A DNA stretch of 64,000 nt from Alkalibacillus aidingensis (lineage in GTDB: Bacteria; Bacillota; Bacilli; Bacillales; Alkalibacillaceae). The notes below the pieces were generated by a model, which was given only the letters and a program-made list of their open reading frames with translations, was not told the origin of the DNA and did no database searches. The stretch covers positions 496,001 to 560,000 of the forward strand of contig NZ_JABXWU010000001.1 in NCBI RefSeq assembly GCF_014595945.1, read 5' to 3'. Below are positions 18,448-28,768 of the stretch, in pieces; the first letter of the stretch is position 1; each line of letters opens with the position of its first letter. The translations under genes and the position numbers were made by a program.

Positions 18448-18918
18448 TTATGACTCCTCATTCCATTGTTCCTTAATCAGTTCTTCAATATCACCTATTT
18501 GTGATTGTACAAGCTGTTGTTTATCCACTTGATTTAAATCACCCTCTTTAGGTGCAGGTAACCAAATTAACTCAGCATTTAAGCTCGTTCCATATTTACG
18601 CCATTTCTTATCAAATGTAAATAGAAATACATGTTCAAAAGGCTGTTTTTGAATATGATCAATGGTTTCTTGAAGACGGTTGCTCTCCATATCTAGTGTG
18701 TTTTGTTTGAGGTAATTATATACAGGCAATAAAAAGACTCGCCCTTTAAGTTGCTTTTCTATTTGAGTCATGAATATAACCATTACTTCATTTTGAAAAG
18801 CTAGTTTCCTCATATCATCATCCTCTTCGAAGGAATACGGTATAAGAGGCATAATTGCTGTATCGATATATTCCTTTGCGTGCGTATAATTTTGAACATC
18901 CTGATAGATCCATTTCAA
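18448..18918 (-). CDS. ypiF: YpiF family protein (DUF2487)
   Basis: 156 residues, soluble. Starts MKWIYQDVQNYTHAKEYIDTA and carries the VFLLPVYNYLKQ and LNAELIWLPA segments typical of DUF2487. Function unknown. It follows ypiB by 6 bases and ends the aroC-aroB-aroA-ypiA-ypiB-ypiF transcript, as in B. subtilis. Confidence 0.85.
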   Translation of the reverse strand: MKWIYQDVQNYTHAKEYIDTAIMPLIPYSFEEDDDMRKLAFQNEVMVIFMTQIEKQLKGRVFLLPVYNYLKQNTLDMESNRLQETIDHIQKQPFEHVFLFTFDKKWRKYGTSLNAELIWLPAPKEGDLNQVDKQQLVQSQIGDIEELIKEQWNEES

Positions 18919-18924
18919 GTATAA

Positions 18925-19479
18925 CTACCTCCCTTCATAATCATGCATCTGTAATTCTTTAAGCCGTTTACTGTAGTAATTAAACGATTGGAAATCTCCT
19001 TTATCTAATGCCATGTCAATTTTTGATTTAAGTTTCTCCACATATTGTTGTTGAATAACATAGTCCAAGAAAGAGTCAATGGCTTTATAGTCTTTATCCT
19101 TCAAGTAGTAGTCATCTGGCAAATACGGATTGTCTTCTAGCACCGACATATATTCTTGAGAATGACGTACATTTGGATAAATAACTTCCACAAATAAAGA
19201 CTCTTCGGGGTTCATGCGAATATCATGAAAGGCTTTCTCAACTTCGGTTGTCACCACATGCTCCTTATAATAGCGAAACGGTCTATTGTCATGATCCTGA
19301 ACTGAGATGATCATACTTCTAGGACATAGATGAGCTTCAAAAACAAAATGGATATTATTTAATAATTCATCCCTTTTTAACATGTAGTCAAATAGCCAAA
19401 CCAATTCTCGCTGAGGCATTGAGTAATGCTCCATAAACCAATCTATAAAGGCTCTTTTTTGGATTGGAGAAAGATCCAT
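18925..19479 (-). CDS. ypiB: UPF0302 protein YpiB (ReoY homologue)
   Basis: 184 residues; N-terminal region KRAFIDWFMEHY with RRELVWL-like PQRELVWLFDYML, the CPRSMIIS core, and a C-terminal helix KIDMALDKGDFQSFNYYSKRL. The Listeria homologue ReoY takes part with ReoM in controlling ClpCP-dependent degradation of MurA (established for Listeria). That role is inferred here by homology. MecB/YpbH, another ClpC adaptor-type protein, is also in the window. Confidence 0.85.
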   Translation of the reverse strand: MDLSPIQKRAFIDWFMEHYSMPQRELVWLFDYMLKRDELLNNIHFVFEAHLCPRSMIISVQDHDNRPFRYYKEHVVTTEVEKAFHDIRMNPEESLFVEVIYPNVRHSQEYMSVLEDNPYLPDDYYLKDKDYKAIDSFLDYVIQQQYVEKLKSKIDMALDKGDFQSFNYYSKRLKELQMHDYEGR

Positions 19480-19498
19480 AATACCACCTCTTTTATCC

Positions 19499-20752
19499 CT
19501 ACTCAGATTGCATTCTTATAACAAACTCTCTAACATCTTCATCTTCTGGTTCATGCTGCAGATATGTTGTTAATATTTGTGTGGCTTTTTCTGTTGCACC
19601 TTCTTCGATTAAAAATAAACCATATTCTTTTAGGAAATTTGGATCATCACTATACTCAGGGTACGCCTTTTCATACATTTTCTTAGCATCCTCAAACTCT
19701 TCAAACGCATTATATACCTGAGCAGCTCGCCAATTTAACAGGGAAGGATAGCCTTCAAATTTTAGTAATTCATCAACTAATTCTTTGGCTTCATCAAGCT
19801 TGTCTTCATCAAGATAAATTTTTATTAACATATCAACCCCATCTTCATAGCCTGGGTCAATAGCAACTGCTTCTTTTAAATAATCAATGGCTTGGTCTAC
19901 TTTATTTAACTTAACTGCGTATTCAGCAGCTAATAAGTATAATTCATTATTGTGTTCATCTTTTTTGATACCTTGCACAGTTATATCGAAAGCTTCTTGA
20001 AGGGCACCCTCTTCGTATAACGAGGTAGCAAGTAAAGGGTAAACACTTGTATACTCTGGATCCAATTCTAATAATTCATTCCACACTCTAGTACATATAT
20101 CGTAGCGATCTAATTGATAGGCTGTATAGCCATACTTAAATAGTTGATCTGGTGACTCTAACTTAACCTGCTCGTAATAACCAAGAGCCTCTTCCCAGTT
20201 ACCAATAGATGATAAGGATTCCGCTAAACGTTCCTTGATATTAACGACGCTAATATCATCATCATAGCGCTCCACCCTCTCATAATATGGTATGGCTTTT
20301 TGATATTCACCATTAGAAAAAGCTAATTCTGCTAATGCCAAGTCAATTATAGGCTCCCCCGAATCTAACTCCTTAGCTTCTAAAAGCTTTTTTTCTGCAA
20401 CTTCAAATAGCCCTTGCGATTGATACATATCAGCCATCTGTACTAAAGCTGGGATGTAAGCTTCATCTTCTGAATCGATTTCTTCTAAGATTTCAATGAC
20501 TTCTTCATCATTACCCAGATCAGTTTCAATTTCAGCTAGTAGAAGTCGAACATAATGATCATTAGGGTACAAGATCAGCATATCTTCATAAACTTCTTTA
20601 GCATCATTTAAAAGACCCCATTCATGTAACAGTTGTGCGATATCTAAACGCTCAGAGTCTTCTGCTTCGCTTATGTAGTTTTTAAGTAACTGAACAGCTT
20701 CACTAATACGTCCTTGTTCTTTAAGTTCTAGCGCTTCACTAATTGTTTCCAT
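19499..20752 (-). CDS. ypiA: TPR-repeat protein YpiA
   Basis: About 417 residues built of some ten to eleven tetratricopeptide-like helix pairs across the whole length (for example ALELKEQGRISEAVQLL, AIDYLKEAVAIDPGYEDG). Very acidic. No signal peptide or membrane segment. Function unknown, probably protein-protein interaction. The ATG at 20752 is 8 bases after AAAGG; an in-frame GTG at 20761 overlaps that site. Order aroA-ypiA-ypiB-ypiF matches B. subtilis. Confidence 0.88.
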   Translation of the reverse strand: METISEALELKEQGRISEAVQLLKNYISEAEDSERLDIAQLLHEWGLLNDAKEVYEDMLILYPNDHYVRLLLAEIETDLGNDEEVIEILEEIDSEDEAYIPALVQMADMYQSQGLFEVAEKKLLEAKELDSGEPIIDLALAELAFSNGEYQKAIPYYERVERYDDDISVVNIKERLAESLSSIGNWEEALGYYEQVKLESPDQLFKYGYTAYQLDRYDICTRVWNELLELDPEYTSVYPLLATSLYEEGALQEAFDITVQGIKKDEHNNELYLLAAEYAVKLNKVDQAIDYLKEAVAIDPGYEDGVDMLIKIYLDEDKLDEAKELVDELLKFEGYPSLLNWRAAQVYNAFEEFEDAKKMYEKAYPEYSDDPNFLKEYGLFLIEEGATEKATQILTTYLQHEPEDEDVREFVIRMQSE

Positions 20753-20782
20753 GATTATCACCTTTCTATTCTATCCGTAACA

Positions 20783-22075
20783 TTAACTTTCACGACTAAG
20801 TAGTTGTTTAAAATGATCAAAAAAGCTTGGGTAAGATATGTTAATGCAAGTAACATCATCAATTTCGATAGGATGATCTGAAATCGTAGAAGCTATTGCT
20901 GCCATCATTGCCATCCGGTGGTCTCCGTTCGTCCTCACACGACCACCTGTTAAGTTAACTTTACCGTTAACAGTCATCGTATCATTTTTGGAATCGATAT
21001 TGGCGCCAAGAGACTTAAGAATCTGTACAGTTGTTTCGATACGATCCGTTTCTTTATACCGTAATTCTTCTATATTGTTGATCTCCATAGTTCCTTGCGC
21101 CTGTGTGGCGACTAAAGCTAATAATGGAATTTCATCAATTAAGCTAGGGATTTCACTACTTTCTAAAGTAGTCGGTTGTAGCTTGGAATAATTCACCTCA
21201 ATATTCCCAATTGGCTCATCCCCGATATACCCAGTCACCTGTAAACTGATCTTTGCCCCCATTCTTTTTAACACATCGACTAAGCCTGTGCGAGTTTGAT
21301 TTAATCCAACATTTTGAATGAGGATATGACTACCAGGGGTGATGACTGCAGCTGCGATCCAAAAAGCTGCACTTGAAGCATCTCCTGGTACAGTTAACTC
21401 GGCTCCACTTAACTGTTGTGGACCTGCAATTGAAATCTGATCGTTATTAACTTCAACCTCTCCACCAAAAGCAGAAAGCATTTTTTCTGTATGGTTGCGA
21501 GTTTGGTTTCGTTCAAAGACCGTTGTTTGACCATCTGTTAATAAACCGGAAAGTAAAATCGCAGACTTTACTTGAGCACTATCAACAGGTAAGTGATAAT
21601 TAATAGGTTTTAAAGTCCCACCCTTGACCGTTAACGGTAGTGTCATTCTATTATTACTCGTAATAAAATCAGCACCCATTTTAGTTAGTGGATCAATAAC
21701 CCTTCCCATAGGCCTTTGACTAAGCGAGGCATCACCTATCAACTCTGTCTCAAACGGTAATCCAGCTAAAATTCCAGATATTAATCGGGTGGTTGTTCCT
21801 GAATTCCCCATATTTAAGGGTTGGTTAGGTTGTTGAAAAGAATAATAACCCTTACTCTTAATGGTGACAAGTGTTTTATCAACTTCAATATCAACCCCAA
21901 GCTCTTTAAATGCTTCTACTGTCCTCATACAATCTTCCGAGGTCAAAAAATTATCAACTTTAGTGGTACCATTGGCAAGTGCACCTAACATAATGGCTCG
22001 ATGGGAAATCGATTTATCACCTGGTACCTGAAGCTCTCCTATTAGTGGTTGATTTTTAAAATGAACTTCTTCCAT
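20783..22075 (-). CDS. aroA: 3-phosphoshikimate 1-carboxyvinyltransferase (EPSP synthase)
   Basis: Sixth shikimate-pathway step. 430 residues. PGDKSISHRAIMLGALA (S3P site), NMGNSGTTTRLISG, SLSQRPMGRVIDPL, the PVDSAQVKSAILL segment, and RYKETDRIETT and DHRMAMM near the C-terminus are intact. The gene (aroE in B. subtilis nomenclature) follows aroB by 14 bases. The aroH-trp-hisC-tyrA genes normally found between aroB and this gene are not here. Confidence 0.95.
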   Translation of the reverse strand: MEEVHFKNQPLIGELQVPGDKSISHRAIMLGALANGTTKVDNFLTSEDCMRTVEAFKELGVDIEVDKTLVTIKSKGYYSFQQPNQPLNMGNSGTTTRLISGILAGLPFETELIGDASLSQRPMGRVIDPLTKMGADFITSNNRMTLPLTVKGGTLKPINYHLPVDSAQVKSAILLSGLLTDGQTTVFERNQTRNHTEKMLSAFGGEVEVNNDQISIAGPQQLSGAELTVPGDASSAAFWIAAAVITPGSHILIQNVGLNQTRTGLVDVLKRMGAKISLQVTGYIGDEPIGNIEVNYSKLQPTTLESSEIPSLIDEIPLLALVATQAQGTMEINNIEELRYKETDRIETTVQILKSLGANIDSKNDTMTVNGKVNLTGGRVRTNGDHRMAMMAAIASTISDHPIEIDDVTCINISYPSFFDHFKQLLSRES

Positions 22076-22089
22076 TAAGCACTTCCCCT

Positions 22090-23193
22090 TTAAAAAAGAG
22101 TCTTTATAAACTTATGTTGTTTCAGCTCTTTAATAAATTGATCTAACAGCTGATGGACGTCCTCTGCATCAAACGATTTAACATAAGGCTTACTAAGACC
22201 TTCTAATAATACAAAATGAACCTTTTGCTCATAATTCTTTTTATCATTTAACATTTGATCGACCAAACGAGAAATATCCCATTTAGATAAGTCAACACGA
22301 TACCCTAAACGTGTAATCCATTGAAGAAATCTAGGGTTATACAACTTTTGATCATTTAATTGATCCGATATATACAGAGCAAATATCATGCCAATCATAA
22401 CACATTCCCCATGTGTAGGTTTATATGAGCTATAAACCGATTCAATTGCATGTCCTAATGTATGTCCAAAATTTAAATAGCGACGTATATCCAGTTCTCT
22501 TTCATCTTGTTCGATGATTTCTTTTTTGACTTGAATAGATGTTCTTAATACATCGTTGCTCTTTAGTTGTTTAACTTCAATGGAATTTGAACAGATATCC
22601 ATTAACAACTTAAGTAGGTTGGGATCACTTATAAAACCGTGCTTGACAACCTCAGCAAATCCAGACCTCAACTCTTTAGAGGTTAACGTTTCTAGGGTTT
22701 CTTCGTCATATAAAACAATATGTGGCGTATAAAATTGACCGATGATGTTCTTAGTTCCCTCTAGATTTATAGCTACTTTCCCACCAACACTACTATCATG
22801 AGCTAATAAAGTCGTAGGCATCTGGATAAAGCCAATCCCACGCATATACGTTGAAGCAACAAAACCAGCCAAGTCACCAATTACACCCCCACCCAATGCA
22901 ATTACAGCTGAATTGCGATCAAAATAATGCTTCAATAAAAACTCTTGTAAGTCTTGAAAGTAATTTAGCGACTTAATCCATTCACCAGAAGGTAAAATAT
23001 AGGATTTGACCGTAACGTGAGGAGATAGCTCTTCGACTAAATCGTTGAGATAATAATTCGCGACATTTTCATCAGTTATAATCGCAATTTGATTAAATGA
23101 AAAAGGTTTTATATAGTCCCAAGCCCGTTTACGTATTCCTTGGTCAATATAGATCCAATAATTTCTAATGCTTTTCACTTCTATTTTCTTCAT
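22090..23193 (-). CDS. aroB: 3-dehydroquinate synthase
   Basis: NAD- and metal-dependent cyclase, second shikimate step. 367 residues. IITDENVANYY, ILPSGEWIKSL, GGGVIGDLAGFVASTYMRG, PTTLLAHDSSVGGKVAIN, SGFAEVVKHGFI and NFGHTLGHAIES carry NAD, substrate and zinc ligands. The start codon overlaps the aroC stop by one base (TAATG), indicating translational coupling. Confidence 0.95.
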   Translation of the reverse strand: MKKIEVKSIRNYWIYIDQGIRKRAWDYIKPFSFNQIAIITDENVANYYLNDLVEELSPHVTVKSYILPSGEWIKSLNYFQDLQEFLLKHYFDRNSAVIALGGGVIGDLAGFVASTYMRGIGFIQMPTTLLAHDSSVGGKVAINLEGTKNIIGQFYTPHIVLYDEETLETLTSKELRSGFAEVVKHGFISDPNLLKLLMDICSNSIEVKQLKSNDVLRTSIQVKKEIIEQDERELDIRRYLNFGHTLGHAIESVYSSYKPTHGECVMIGMIFALYISDQLNDQKLYNPRFLQWITRLGYRVDLSKWDISRLVDQMLNDKKNYEQKVHFVLLEGLSKPYVKSFDAEDVHQLLDQFIKELKQHKFIKTLF

Positions 23194-24356
23194 TAAAACG
23201 TTCGAATCCTTTCTCGATAGTCATTAATTGCTTGCTTTAACTGACCGAGATAATCAGAAGGAAATTGATCAACAATTGCCTGAGCAACTTCCCACGCCAC
23301 CACATGCTCCATCACGACAGCTGCTGCCGGAACTGCACAACTATCAGATCGTTCCACACTTGCTTTAAACGTATCCTTAGTATTAATATCCACGCTTTCT
23401 AATGGTTTATAAAGAGTCGGGATCGGCTTCATCACACCCTTTACCACTATCGGCATTCCTGTTGTCATTCCCCCTTCAAAACCACCTAATCGATTAGTTC
23501 GGCGAAAATAGCCATTTGTTTCATCGTAATCAATTTCGTCGTGCGTTTCACTTCCACGCATCTGTGCGGCTTGAAACCCTACTCCAAATTCGACACCCTT
23601 AAATGCATTAATGCTTATCACTGAACTAGCAATTTTTGCATCGAGCTTTCGATCAAAATGCACGTATGAACCCAGTCCTGCTGGTACACCTTCAACAGTT
23701 ACTTCAACAACGCCTCCGATCGAGTCGCCATCCTCTTTGGCTTGATCGATCGCTTTCATCATAGCTTCTTCCTTACTGCGATCGACCGTTCTTACTGGCG
23801 AAGCGTTAGAGAGTTCGATCTTTTGACCTACAGAGATTGGTTGATCTTCTGCTTCAACGTCATAAATTCGTTTAACATACCCTACAATTGAAATATCTAA
23901 TTCTTTTAGTAACTTCTTAGCAATGGACCCAGCGGCAACCCTTGCTGCTGTTTCTCTTGCTGAAGAACGCTCCAGTACATTTCTCATATCACGATGATTA
24001 TATTTTAATGCCCCATTTAAATCAGCGTGTCCTGGCCTCGGCTTAGTAACTTGTCGTCTAATGGTATCGTTTTCTTCTAGAGGCTCTTCGCCCATAATAT
24101 CTTCCCAATTTTTATAATCATCATTGGTTATAACCAATGTTAACGGTGAACCTAAAGTATACCCATGACGTACACCACTATTGATGGATACAAGGTCCTT
24201 CTCAATTTTCATGCGCCGTCCACGACCATAACCACCTTGACGCCGAATAAGTGATTCGTTAACATCTTCCTTCTCTAAGGGAAGTTGTGCTGGAACCCCT
24301 TCAATAATTGTTGTTAATTGTTTACCGTGCGACTCCCCTGCCGTTAAATATCGCAT
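23193..24356 (-). CDS. aroC: Chorismate synthase
   Basis: FMN-dependent last step to chorismate. 387 residues. N-terminal [53 protein letters not shown] (read in parts), [18 protein letters not shown] and [12 protein letters not shown] are conserved signatures. Its start overlaps the cheR 3' end by 13 bases. Called aroF in B. subtilis. Chorismate also feeds the menaquinone made with the neighbouring hep/men genes. Confidence 0.95.
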   Translation of the reverse strand: MRYLTAGESHGKQLTTIIEGVPAQLPLEKEDVNESLIRRQGGYGRGRRMKIEKDLVSINSGVRHGYTLGSPLTLVITNDDYKNWEDIMGEEPLEENDTIRRQVTKPRPGHADLNGALKYNHRDMRNVLERSSARETAARVAAGSIAKKLLKELDISIVGYVKRIYDVEAEDQPISVGQKIELSNASPVRTVDRSKEEAMMKAIDQAKEDGDSIGGVVEVTVEGVPAGLGSYVHFDRKLDAKIASSVISINAFKGVEFGVGFQAAQMRGSETHDEIDYDETNGYFRRTNRLGGFEGGMTTGMPIVVKGVMKPIPTLYKPLESVDINTKDTFKASVERSDSCAVPAAAVVMEHVVAWEVAQAIVDQFPSDYLGQLKQAINDYRERIRTF

Positions 24357-25147
24357 GATGACACCCCATCTTTTTTACATTTTTTATAAAAGAAAGTCTC
24401 AGCAATATCTAAATTATAGCTCTGTGGATTAAATATTTGCTCAGTACTTCCGACAAATAAGATTCCTCCCTCAACAAGAGAATCTGAGAATTTCTTATAT
24501 ACATAGGATTTTGCATCTTCAGTAAAATAAATTAAAACATTCCGACAGACAATTAAGTCATAGCTATTGTTGTACCGATCTGCCAATAAATTTTGCTTTT
24601 TAAACTCAACACTTTGTTTGATCTGATCCGAGAGACGATACAAAGCACCATCCTTCTCAAAAAACTTCGCTCTTTTCTTACTTGGGACCTCTTTTAATGA
24701 CCTTTCCGGGTAACGGCCTTTTTGAGCTCTACTTAAAGCATTTTCATCTATATCTGTTGCATGAACAGTGATCATATCAAGTGGCATATAATCACTCAAA
24801 ATCATGGCTATTGTATACGGCTCCTCACCAGTTGAACAGGCTGCACTCCATATTTTCAGCCTATCTTTCCCCTTAATAAGTTCAGGTAGAATCGATTTCT
24901 CAAAAGTCTCCCATCGCTTATAGTTACGATAAAACTCCGAAACATTAATCGTCATTCGGTCTAAAAATTCATGAAATAATTGACTATCGTCCTTAAGTGC
25001 ATGAAAGTAAGATGAAAAGTTATCATACCCTCGTTTTTCTCTTAAAGTCGTTAACCTTCTTTTCATTTGCTTTTCCTTGTATAAAGCTAAATCAATCCCT
25101 GTCTCGTGCTTAACTCTTTCAATAAACTCTATGTAATCGTCCTTCAT
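24344..25147 (-). CDS. cheR: Chemotaxis protein methyltransferase
   Basis: SAM-dependent methyltransferase modifying glutamates of chemoreceptors. 267 residues from ATG 25147, chosen because GGGAGAG lies 8 bases upstream and because it matches the B. subtilis CheR length and N-terminus. Conserved parts: the N-terminal all-helical domain with [27 protein letters not shown], the SAM pocket [30 protein letters not shown], and [11 protein letters not shown]. The location between ndk and aroC, away from other chemotaxis genes, is the Bacillus arrangement. Confidence 0.94.
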   Translation of the reverse strand: MKDDYIEFIERVKHETGIDLALYKEKQMKRRLTTLREKRGYDNFSSYFHALKDDSQLFHEFLDRMTINVSEFYRNYKRWETFEKSILPELIKGKDRLKIWSAACSTGEEPYTIAMILSDYMPLDMITVHATDIDENALSRAQKGRYPERSLKEVPSKKRAKFFEKDGALYRLSDQIKQSVEFKKQNLLADRYNNSYDLIVCRNVLIYFTEDAKSYVYKKFSDSLVEGGILFVGSTEQIFNPQSYNLDIAETFFYKKCKKDGVSSCDI

Positions 25148-25239
25148 AGGTGTTCTCTCCCGTTTCTCTTTAATACCTACCATTATATTAAAAAAAGTAG
25201 AACTATGCCATCCATTGTCACTGTATTCGCCATATAAAA

Positions 25240-25269
25240 AAACCTTGTGCACCTATGTACACAAGGTTT
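25240..25269 (-). terminator. Terminator after ndk
   Basis: 10-bp stem AAACCTTGTG/CACAAGGTTT with 10-base loop, followed on the minus strand by TTTTTTTATAT. It lies inside the cheR 5' leader, 15 bases after the ndk stop. Confidence 0.85.
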
Positions 25270-25283
25270 GTCGTTTCACACTC

Positions 25284-25730
25284 TTAATAAATCCACTGAT
25301 CAGCATCTTTTTTATAATCAATTAAATCACTTTCATTAAAAAATAGGCCAATTTCACGCTCAGCGGATTCTGGTGAATCAGAACCATGAATAACGTTTTT
25401 ACCTACTGTTAAGCCAAAGTCTCCACGAATAGTCCCGATATCAGACTCAGCTGGGTTGGTTGCACCCATCATTTTACGTGCAGTAGCAATAACATTTTCA
25501 CCCTCCCAAACCATTGCGAATACAGGTCCAGAAGTAATAAAGCCAGTTAACTCACCAAAAAATGGCTTGTCCTTATGCTCACCATAATGCTCCTCAGCTA
25601 ATTCGTTAGAAATTTGCATTAACTTAGCTGCCTTTAATTTAAATCCTTTTTGTTCAAAACGAGTCACGATGTCGCCTACTAAGTTTCTTTGCACACCGTC
25701 TGGTTTAACCATAATAAACGTTTGTTCCAT
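25284..25730 (-). CDS. ndk: Nucleoside diphosphate kinase
   Basis: 148 residues. [13 protein letters not shown] at the N-terminus, the [11 protein letters not shown] segment, and the phosphohistidine motif [17 protein letters not shown] are all present. Equilibrates NTP and NDP pools. It lies between hepT and cheR as in B. subtilis. Confidence 0.96.
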   Translation of the reverse strand: MEQTFIMVKPDGVQRNLVGDIVTRFEQKGFKLKAAKLMQISNELAEEHYGEHKDKPFFGELTGFITSGPVFAMVWEGENVIATARKMMGATNPAESDIGTIRGDFGLTVGKNVIHGSDSPESAEREIGLFFNESDLIDYKKDADQWIY

Positions 25731-25802
25731 TTCAATTCACCTCTTTAAGAATTTTCAATACAAACCGTAAAAAGTTTATCAAATTTTGCTAAAAAAAACA
25801 AT

Positions 25803-26768
25803 TTAAAATTTTCTCTTTCCTAAATACGCAGCAATTTTTTGTAAGGTCCGTTTTGATTTTGTGTTTGGAAGACCATCCAATTGATCCAACGCCTTACGTA
25901 AATAGGTCTGACTATATTGAAAGGCCTCTTCTATGGCATCAGAATGTTTAATATCTGAGATAACTTGTTCAACCTCTTCTGTTTGGTTAGGGTTGGCAAA
26001 AAAGCGACTTACCCTTTGGTAAATACTTGAATCTTCAAAAGCTAATATCGTAGGCAAGGTTAAATTACCATTTAACAAATCACTTCCAGCCGGCTTCCCT
26101 AGCTCTTCTTCGGTTGATGTGAAGTCTAAAATATCATCAATGATTTGGTAAGACATCCCTATGTAATAACCATAACGCGCTAATCGATTAATAACCTCTT
26201 GGTCAGCATTAGCCGCTATAGCCCCTAATCGAGTGCTTGTTGCGATTAACAGTGCTGTTTTTCTTTTAATTCTTTTGAAATAGTTAAAAATACTTTGATC
26301 AACTTGAAACTGATCTCTCATTTGTTCGATCTCACCAATACACACTTGATGAATCGTTTCAGAAAGGACCTGGTGGATTTCTTCCTCATTCTTTCCTTTG
26401 ACTAACTCTAATGTTCGAGCAAAGAGGAAATCACCCATATACATAGCCGTCAAATTATCCCATTTGTTATTAACTGTTTGATTCCCTCTTCTTGTATCAG
26501 CAAAATCAATCACATCATCATGAACTAAAGAAGCCATATGGATTAATTCCAACGACACAGCAACATTAATAATCTGACTTGTATCAGCTTGTCCAAAATG
26601 AGAAGAAAGCAAAACAAAAATAGGGCGAATTCTTTTTCCTCCTGCTTCAATTAAATGGTTAGAAGCATCTGAAATAATTTCATGCTCAGCCCCGGTAATT
26701 TCTTTCATTCGATTTTCAATTTCGTTAATATCATCATTCATAAACCTTATCGTTGTAGCCAACTTCAT
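25803..26768 (-). CDS. hepT: Heptaprenyl diphosphate synthase component II
   Basis: Catalytic subunit making the C35 side chain for menaquinone-7. About 321 residues. First aspartate-rich motif LVHDDVIDFADTRRG, second QIIDDILDFTSTEEELGKPAGSDL (read in parts), and the KRIRPIFVLLSS substrate loop. The ATG at 26768 follows AAAGG by 8 bases; the in-frame GTG at 26777 overlaps that site. Works with HepS (27519-28181) as a heterodimer. Confidence 0.95.
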   Translation of the reverse strand: MKLATTIRFMNDDINEIENRMKEITGAEHEIISDASNHLIEAGGKRIRPIFVLLSSHFGQADTSQIINVAVSLELIHMASLVHDDVIDFADTRRGNQTVNNKWDNLTAMYMGDFLFARTLELVKGKNEEEIHQVLSETIHQVCIGEIEQMRDQFQVDQSIFNYFKRIKRKTALLIATSTRLGAIAANADQEVINRLARYGYYIGMSYQIIDDILDFTSTEEELGKPAGSDLLNGNLTLPTILAFEDSSIYQRVSRFFANPNQTEEVEQVISDIKHSDAIEEAFQYSQTYLRKALDQLDGLPNTKSKRTLQKIAAYLGKRKF

Positions 26769-26793
26769 CGAATTCACCTTTTTGATTAATGGA

Positions 26794-27498
26794 TTACTTA
26801 ATACCTAGGTGCATTGCCGCAGCACCCAGCGCAAAACTTTTAATCAGTACTTCTTCAAAACCAGCTTCTTCAAACATCTGCTTCAACTTCTCTTTGTTTG
26901 GGAAATTCTTAGTAGATTCGTGAAGCCAAGCATATTCATCATAACTTTTGGCAAAGACTTTTCCAAACAGAGGCATGACATTTTTAAAATAGAAAAAATA
27001 AAACTGTTTGTAAACAGGTAAGGTTGGTTGTGATGTTTCTAAACAGACTACCTTCCCACCTTTTTTCACCACTCGATACATTTCATTGAGTACTTGCATA
27101 TAATCGGGGACATTGCGTAATCCAAATCCAATCGTTACATAATCAAATGAATTGTCTTCAAATGGTAGGGACATGGCATCACCATGGATAAAATTAATAT
27201 GGTCAATACCATGTCCTTGTTGTTTTTCCCGACCAACTGCTAGCATATTCTCACTAAAGTCTAATCCAACAACTGAGCCATCTTCACCTGTAGCTTCTGC
27301 TAAGGATATCGTCCAATCACCAGTGCCACAACAAACGTCTAGACATGCTGCCCCTTTTTTAACATCCATTATTTTCATAACAGATTTTCTCCAAGATTTA
27401 TGTCTTTGGAACGAAATGATTGAATTCATCCGATCATATCTATGTGAAATTTTTTCAAAAACGTTATGTACCTTTTCTGATTTTACTTTCGGATCCAT
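26794..27498 (-). CDS. menG: Demethylmenaquinone methyltransferase
   Basis: SAM-dependent C-methyltransferase for the last step of menaquinone synthesis (UbiE/MenG family). 234 residues. Motifs: [20 protein letters not shown] motif [47 protein letters not shown] (read in parts) and the C-terminal [17 protein letters not shown]. Lies between hepT and hepS, the conserved hepS-menG-hepT cluster. Confidence 0.95.
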   Translation of the reverse strand: MDPKVKSEKVHNVFEKISHRYDRMNSIISFQRHKSWRKSVMKIMDVKKGAACLDVCCGTGDWTISLAEATGEDGSVVGLDFSENMLAVGREKQQGHGIDHINFIHGDAMSLPFEDNSFDYVTIGFGLRNVPDYMQVLNEMYRVVKKGGKVVCLETSQPTLPVYKQFYFFYFKNVMPLFGKVFAKSYDEYAWLHESTKNFPNKEKLKQMFEEAGFEEVLIKSFALGAAAMHLGIK

Positions 27499-27518
27499 GA
27501 CTGCTCCTACCCTTATCT

Positions 27519-28181
27519 TTAATATTGTTGATAAATTGTTTTGGTTTGTAATAACTCTTTCCTTTGTTGAAAGTAATCATACGTATCTTGATCTCCATTT
27601 TCTAATAAGTTCTTAATCCAGGGTAATTCCGGATTTTGATAAATTAATTCATATTGAATCAGAGGAAGCCAATTACTATGATAATCTTTCACATTAAAGT
27701 AGCTAGCGATGCCATTAAATAAACCACTATAAATTAACTCAAGTTTATCCAGATACTCAATCTTAGAACGATTTCTATGTAATAAGTCAACTTTATGTTC
27801 ATTAATAATTTTAATATAACCTAAAAAATGATATAAAGCCTCGGTTTTACGATATTTAGATAACAATTTATAAAACAAAGAGCTGTGATAATCTCCCATG
27901 AGAACTTTTATTTGATTATTCTCTAAAGATTGATGGGAATCATCATCACTAAAGAATTGATCCACTTCATCATGTATATTTAATGAAATTTGCATATTAA
28001 TTAATGCATCAGTAATGAGTTCTCTGTGTTCTGTTCTAACTTCTTTCATCATTTGAGTGATTAAGTAGATTTGTTTGGCTAAGATTTCATCATCATAGAA
28101 AGAAGACTTAATATACTCATGCTTATACTTATTAAGAAATTCTGACTTTAACTCTAACAATTTATCGGATTTTGAATTCAT
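27519..28181 (-). CDS. hepS: Heptaprenyl diphosphate synthase component I
   Basis: Non-catalytic regulatory subunit (about 220 residues), poorly conserved in general. The diagnostic segment [18 protein letters not shown] matches the HepS family, together with [10 protein letters not shown]. It sets product chain length with HepT. ATG at 28181 follows AGGTG; the in-frame GTG at 28190 overlaps that site. In B. subtilis mtrA(folE) and mtrB precede hepS; here the next gene upstream is hbs. Confidence 0.88.
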   Translation of the reverse strand: MNSKSDKLLELKSEFLNKYKHEYIKSSFYDDEILAKQIYLITQMMKEVRTEHRELITDALINMQISLNIHDEVDQFFSDDDSHQSLENNQIKVLMGDYHSSLFYKLLSKYRKTEALYHFLGYIKIINEHKVDLLHRNRSKIEYLDKLELIYSGLFNGIASYFNVKDYHSNWLPLIQYELIYQNPELPWIKNLLENGDQDTYDYFQQRKELLQTKTIYQQY

Positions 28182-28283
28182 ATTGATCACCTAAACTTAT
28201 CTAAGCAACAAATTTTGTTATACGTCCCTCGTAGTATTTTAGCACGTTCAAAGCCTTTTATCTAATGTATTGAATAACAAATT

Positions 28284-28313
28284 AAAAAAAGAGGGGAATC
28301 CCCCTCTTTTTTT
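28284..28313 (-). terminator. Terminator after hbs
   Basis: GAGGGG/CCCCTC stem with a 4-base loop, flanked by seven A on one side and seven T on the other, so it can act in both directions. It starts 14 bases after the hbs stop. Confidence 0.88.
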
Positions 28314-28327
28314 GCCCTATGTATGAC

Positions 28328-28600
28328 TTACTTAACAGCATCCTTAAGGGCTTTACCTGGTTTAAACGCAGGTACTTTACTTGCTGGAATGTCAATTTCT
28401 TTTCCAGTTTGTGGGTTGCGTCCTTTACGTGCAGAACGTTCACGAACCTCAAAGTTACCGAAACCAATTAATTGTACCTTTTCAGATTTAGTTAATGAAT
28501 CTGTAATTGCTTCAAATACAGAATCAACTGCTTTAGATGCATCCTTTTTGGAAAGATCAGCATTTTCTGCTACTGCATTGATTAGGTCTGTCTTATTCAT
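28328..28600 (-). CDS. hbs: DNA-binding protein HU
   Basis: 90-residue histone-like [22 protein letters not shown], the [21 protein letters not shown] beta arm (read in parts) with the minor-groove [12 protein letters not shown] tip are canonical. The ATG at 28600 has GGGAGGAGGTGAG as a very strong ribosome site, fitting an abundant nucleoid protein. It is monocistronic: own promoter and terminator, with hepS downstream. Confidence 0.97.
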   Translation of the reverse strand: MNKTDLINAVAENADLSKKDASKAVDSVFEAITDSLTKSEKVQLIGFGNFEVRERSARKGRNPQTGKEIDIPASKVPAFKPGKALKDAVK

Positions 28601-28749
28601 ACGTCTCACCTCCTCCCAAAGAGTTTGATGATTAAAATTTAAGAAGGCTAAGCTTCTTAAAATTATCAATAAACTTTTACCATCAAAATGGTTAAAAGTT
28701 TTATTAAGATTTTTAAGACAATTTTAAACTTATCAAAATTTTAAATGAA

Positions 28750-28768
28750 TTGGTACCATTGTTACCAA
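28750..28768 (-). promoter_or_regulatory. Inverted repeat overlapping the hbs transcription start (possible operator)
   Basis: A perfect 6-bp inverted repeat TTGGTA-N7-TACCAA lies immediately downstream of the predicted -10 box of hbs, spanning the probable transcription start. Position suggests a repressor site or a 5'-end RNA hairpin. Neither is proven. Confidence 0.35.

Noticed and set aside
27152-27616. 154-codon plus-strand open frame
   Set aside because: Lies antisense to menG and hepS, both clear genes; no initiation signals and no recognisable protein.
28323-28628. 101-codon plus-strand open frame over hbs
   Set aside because: Exact antisense shadow of the HU gene.
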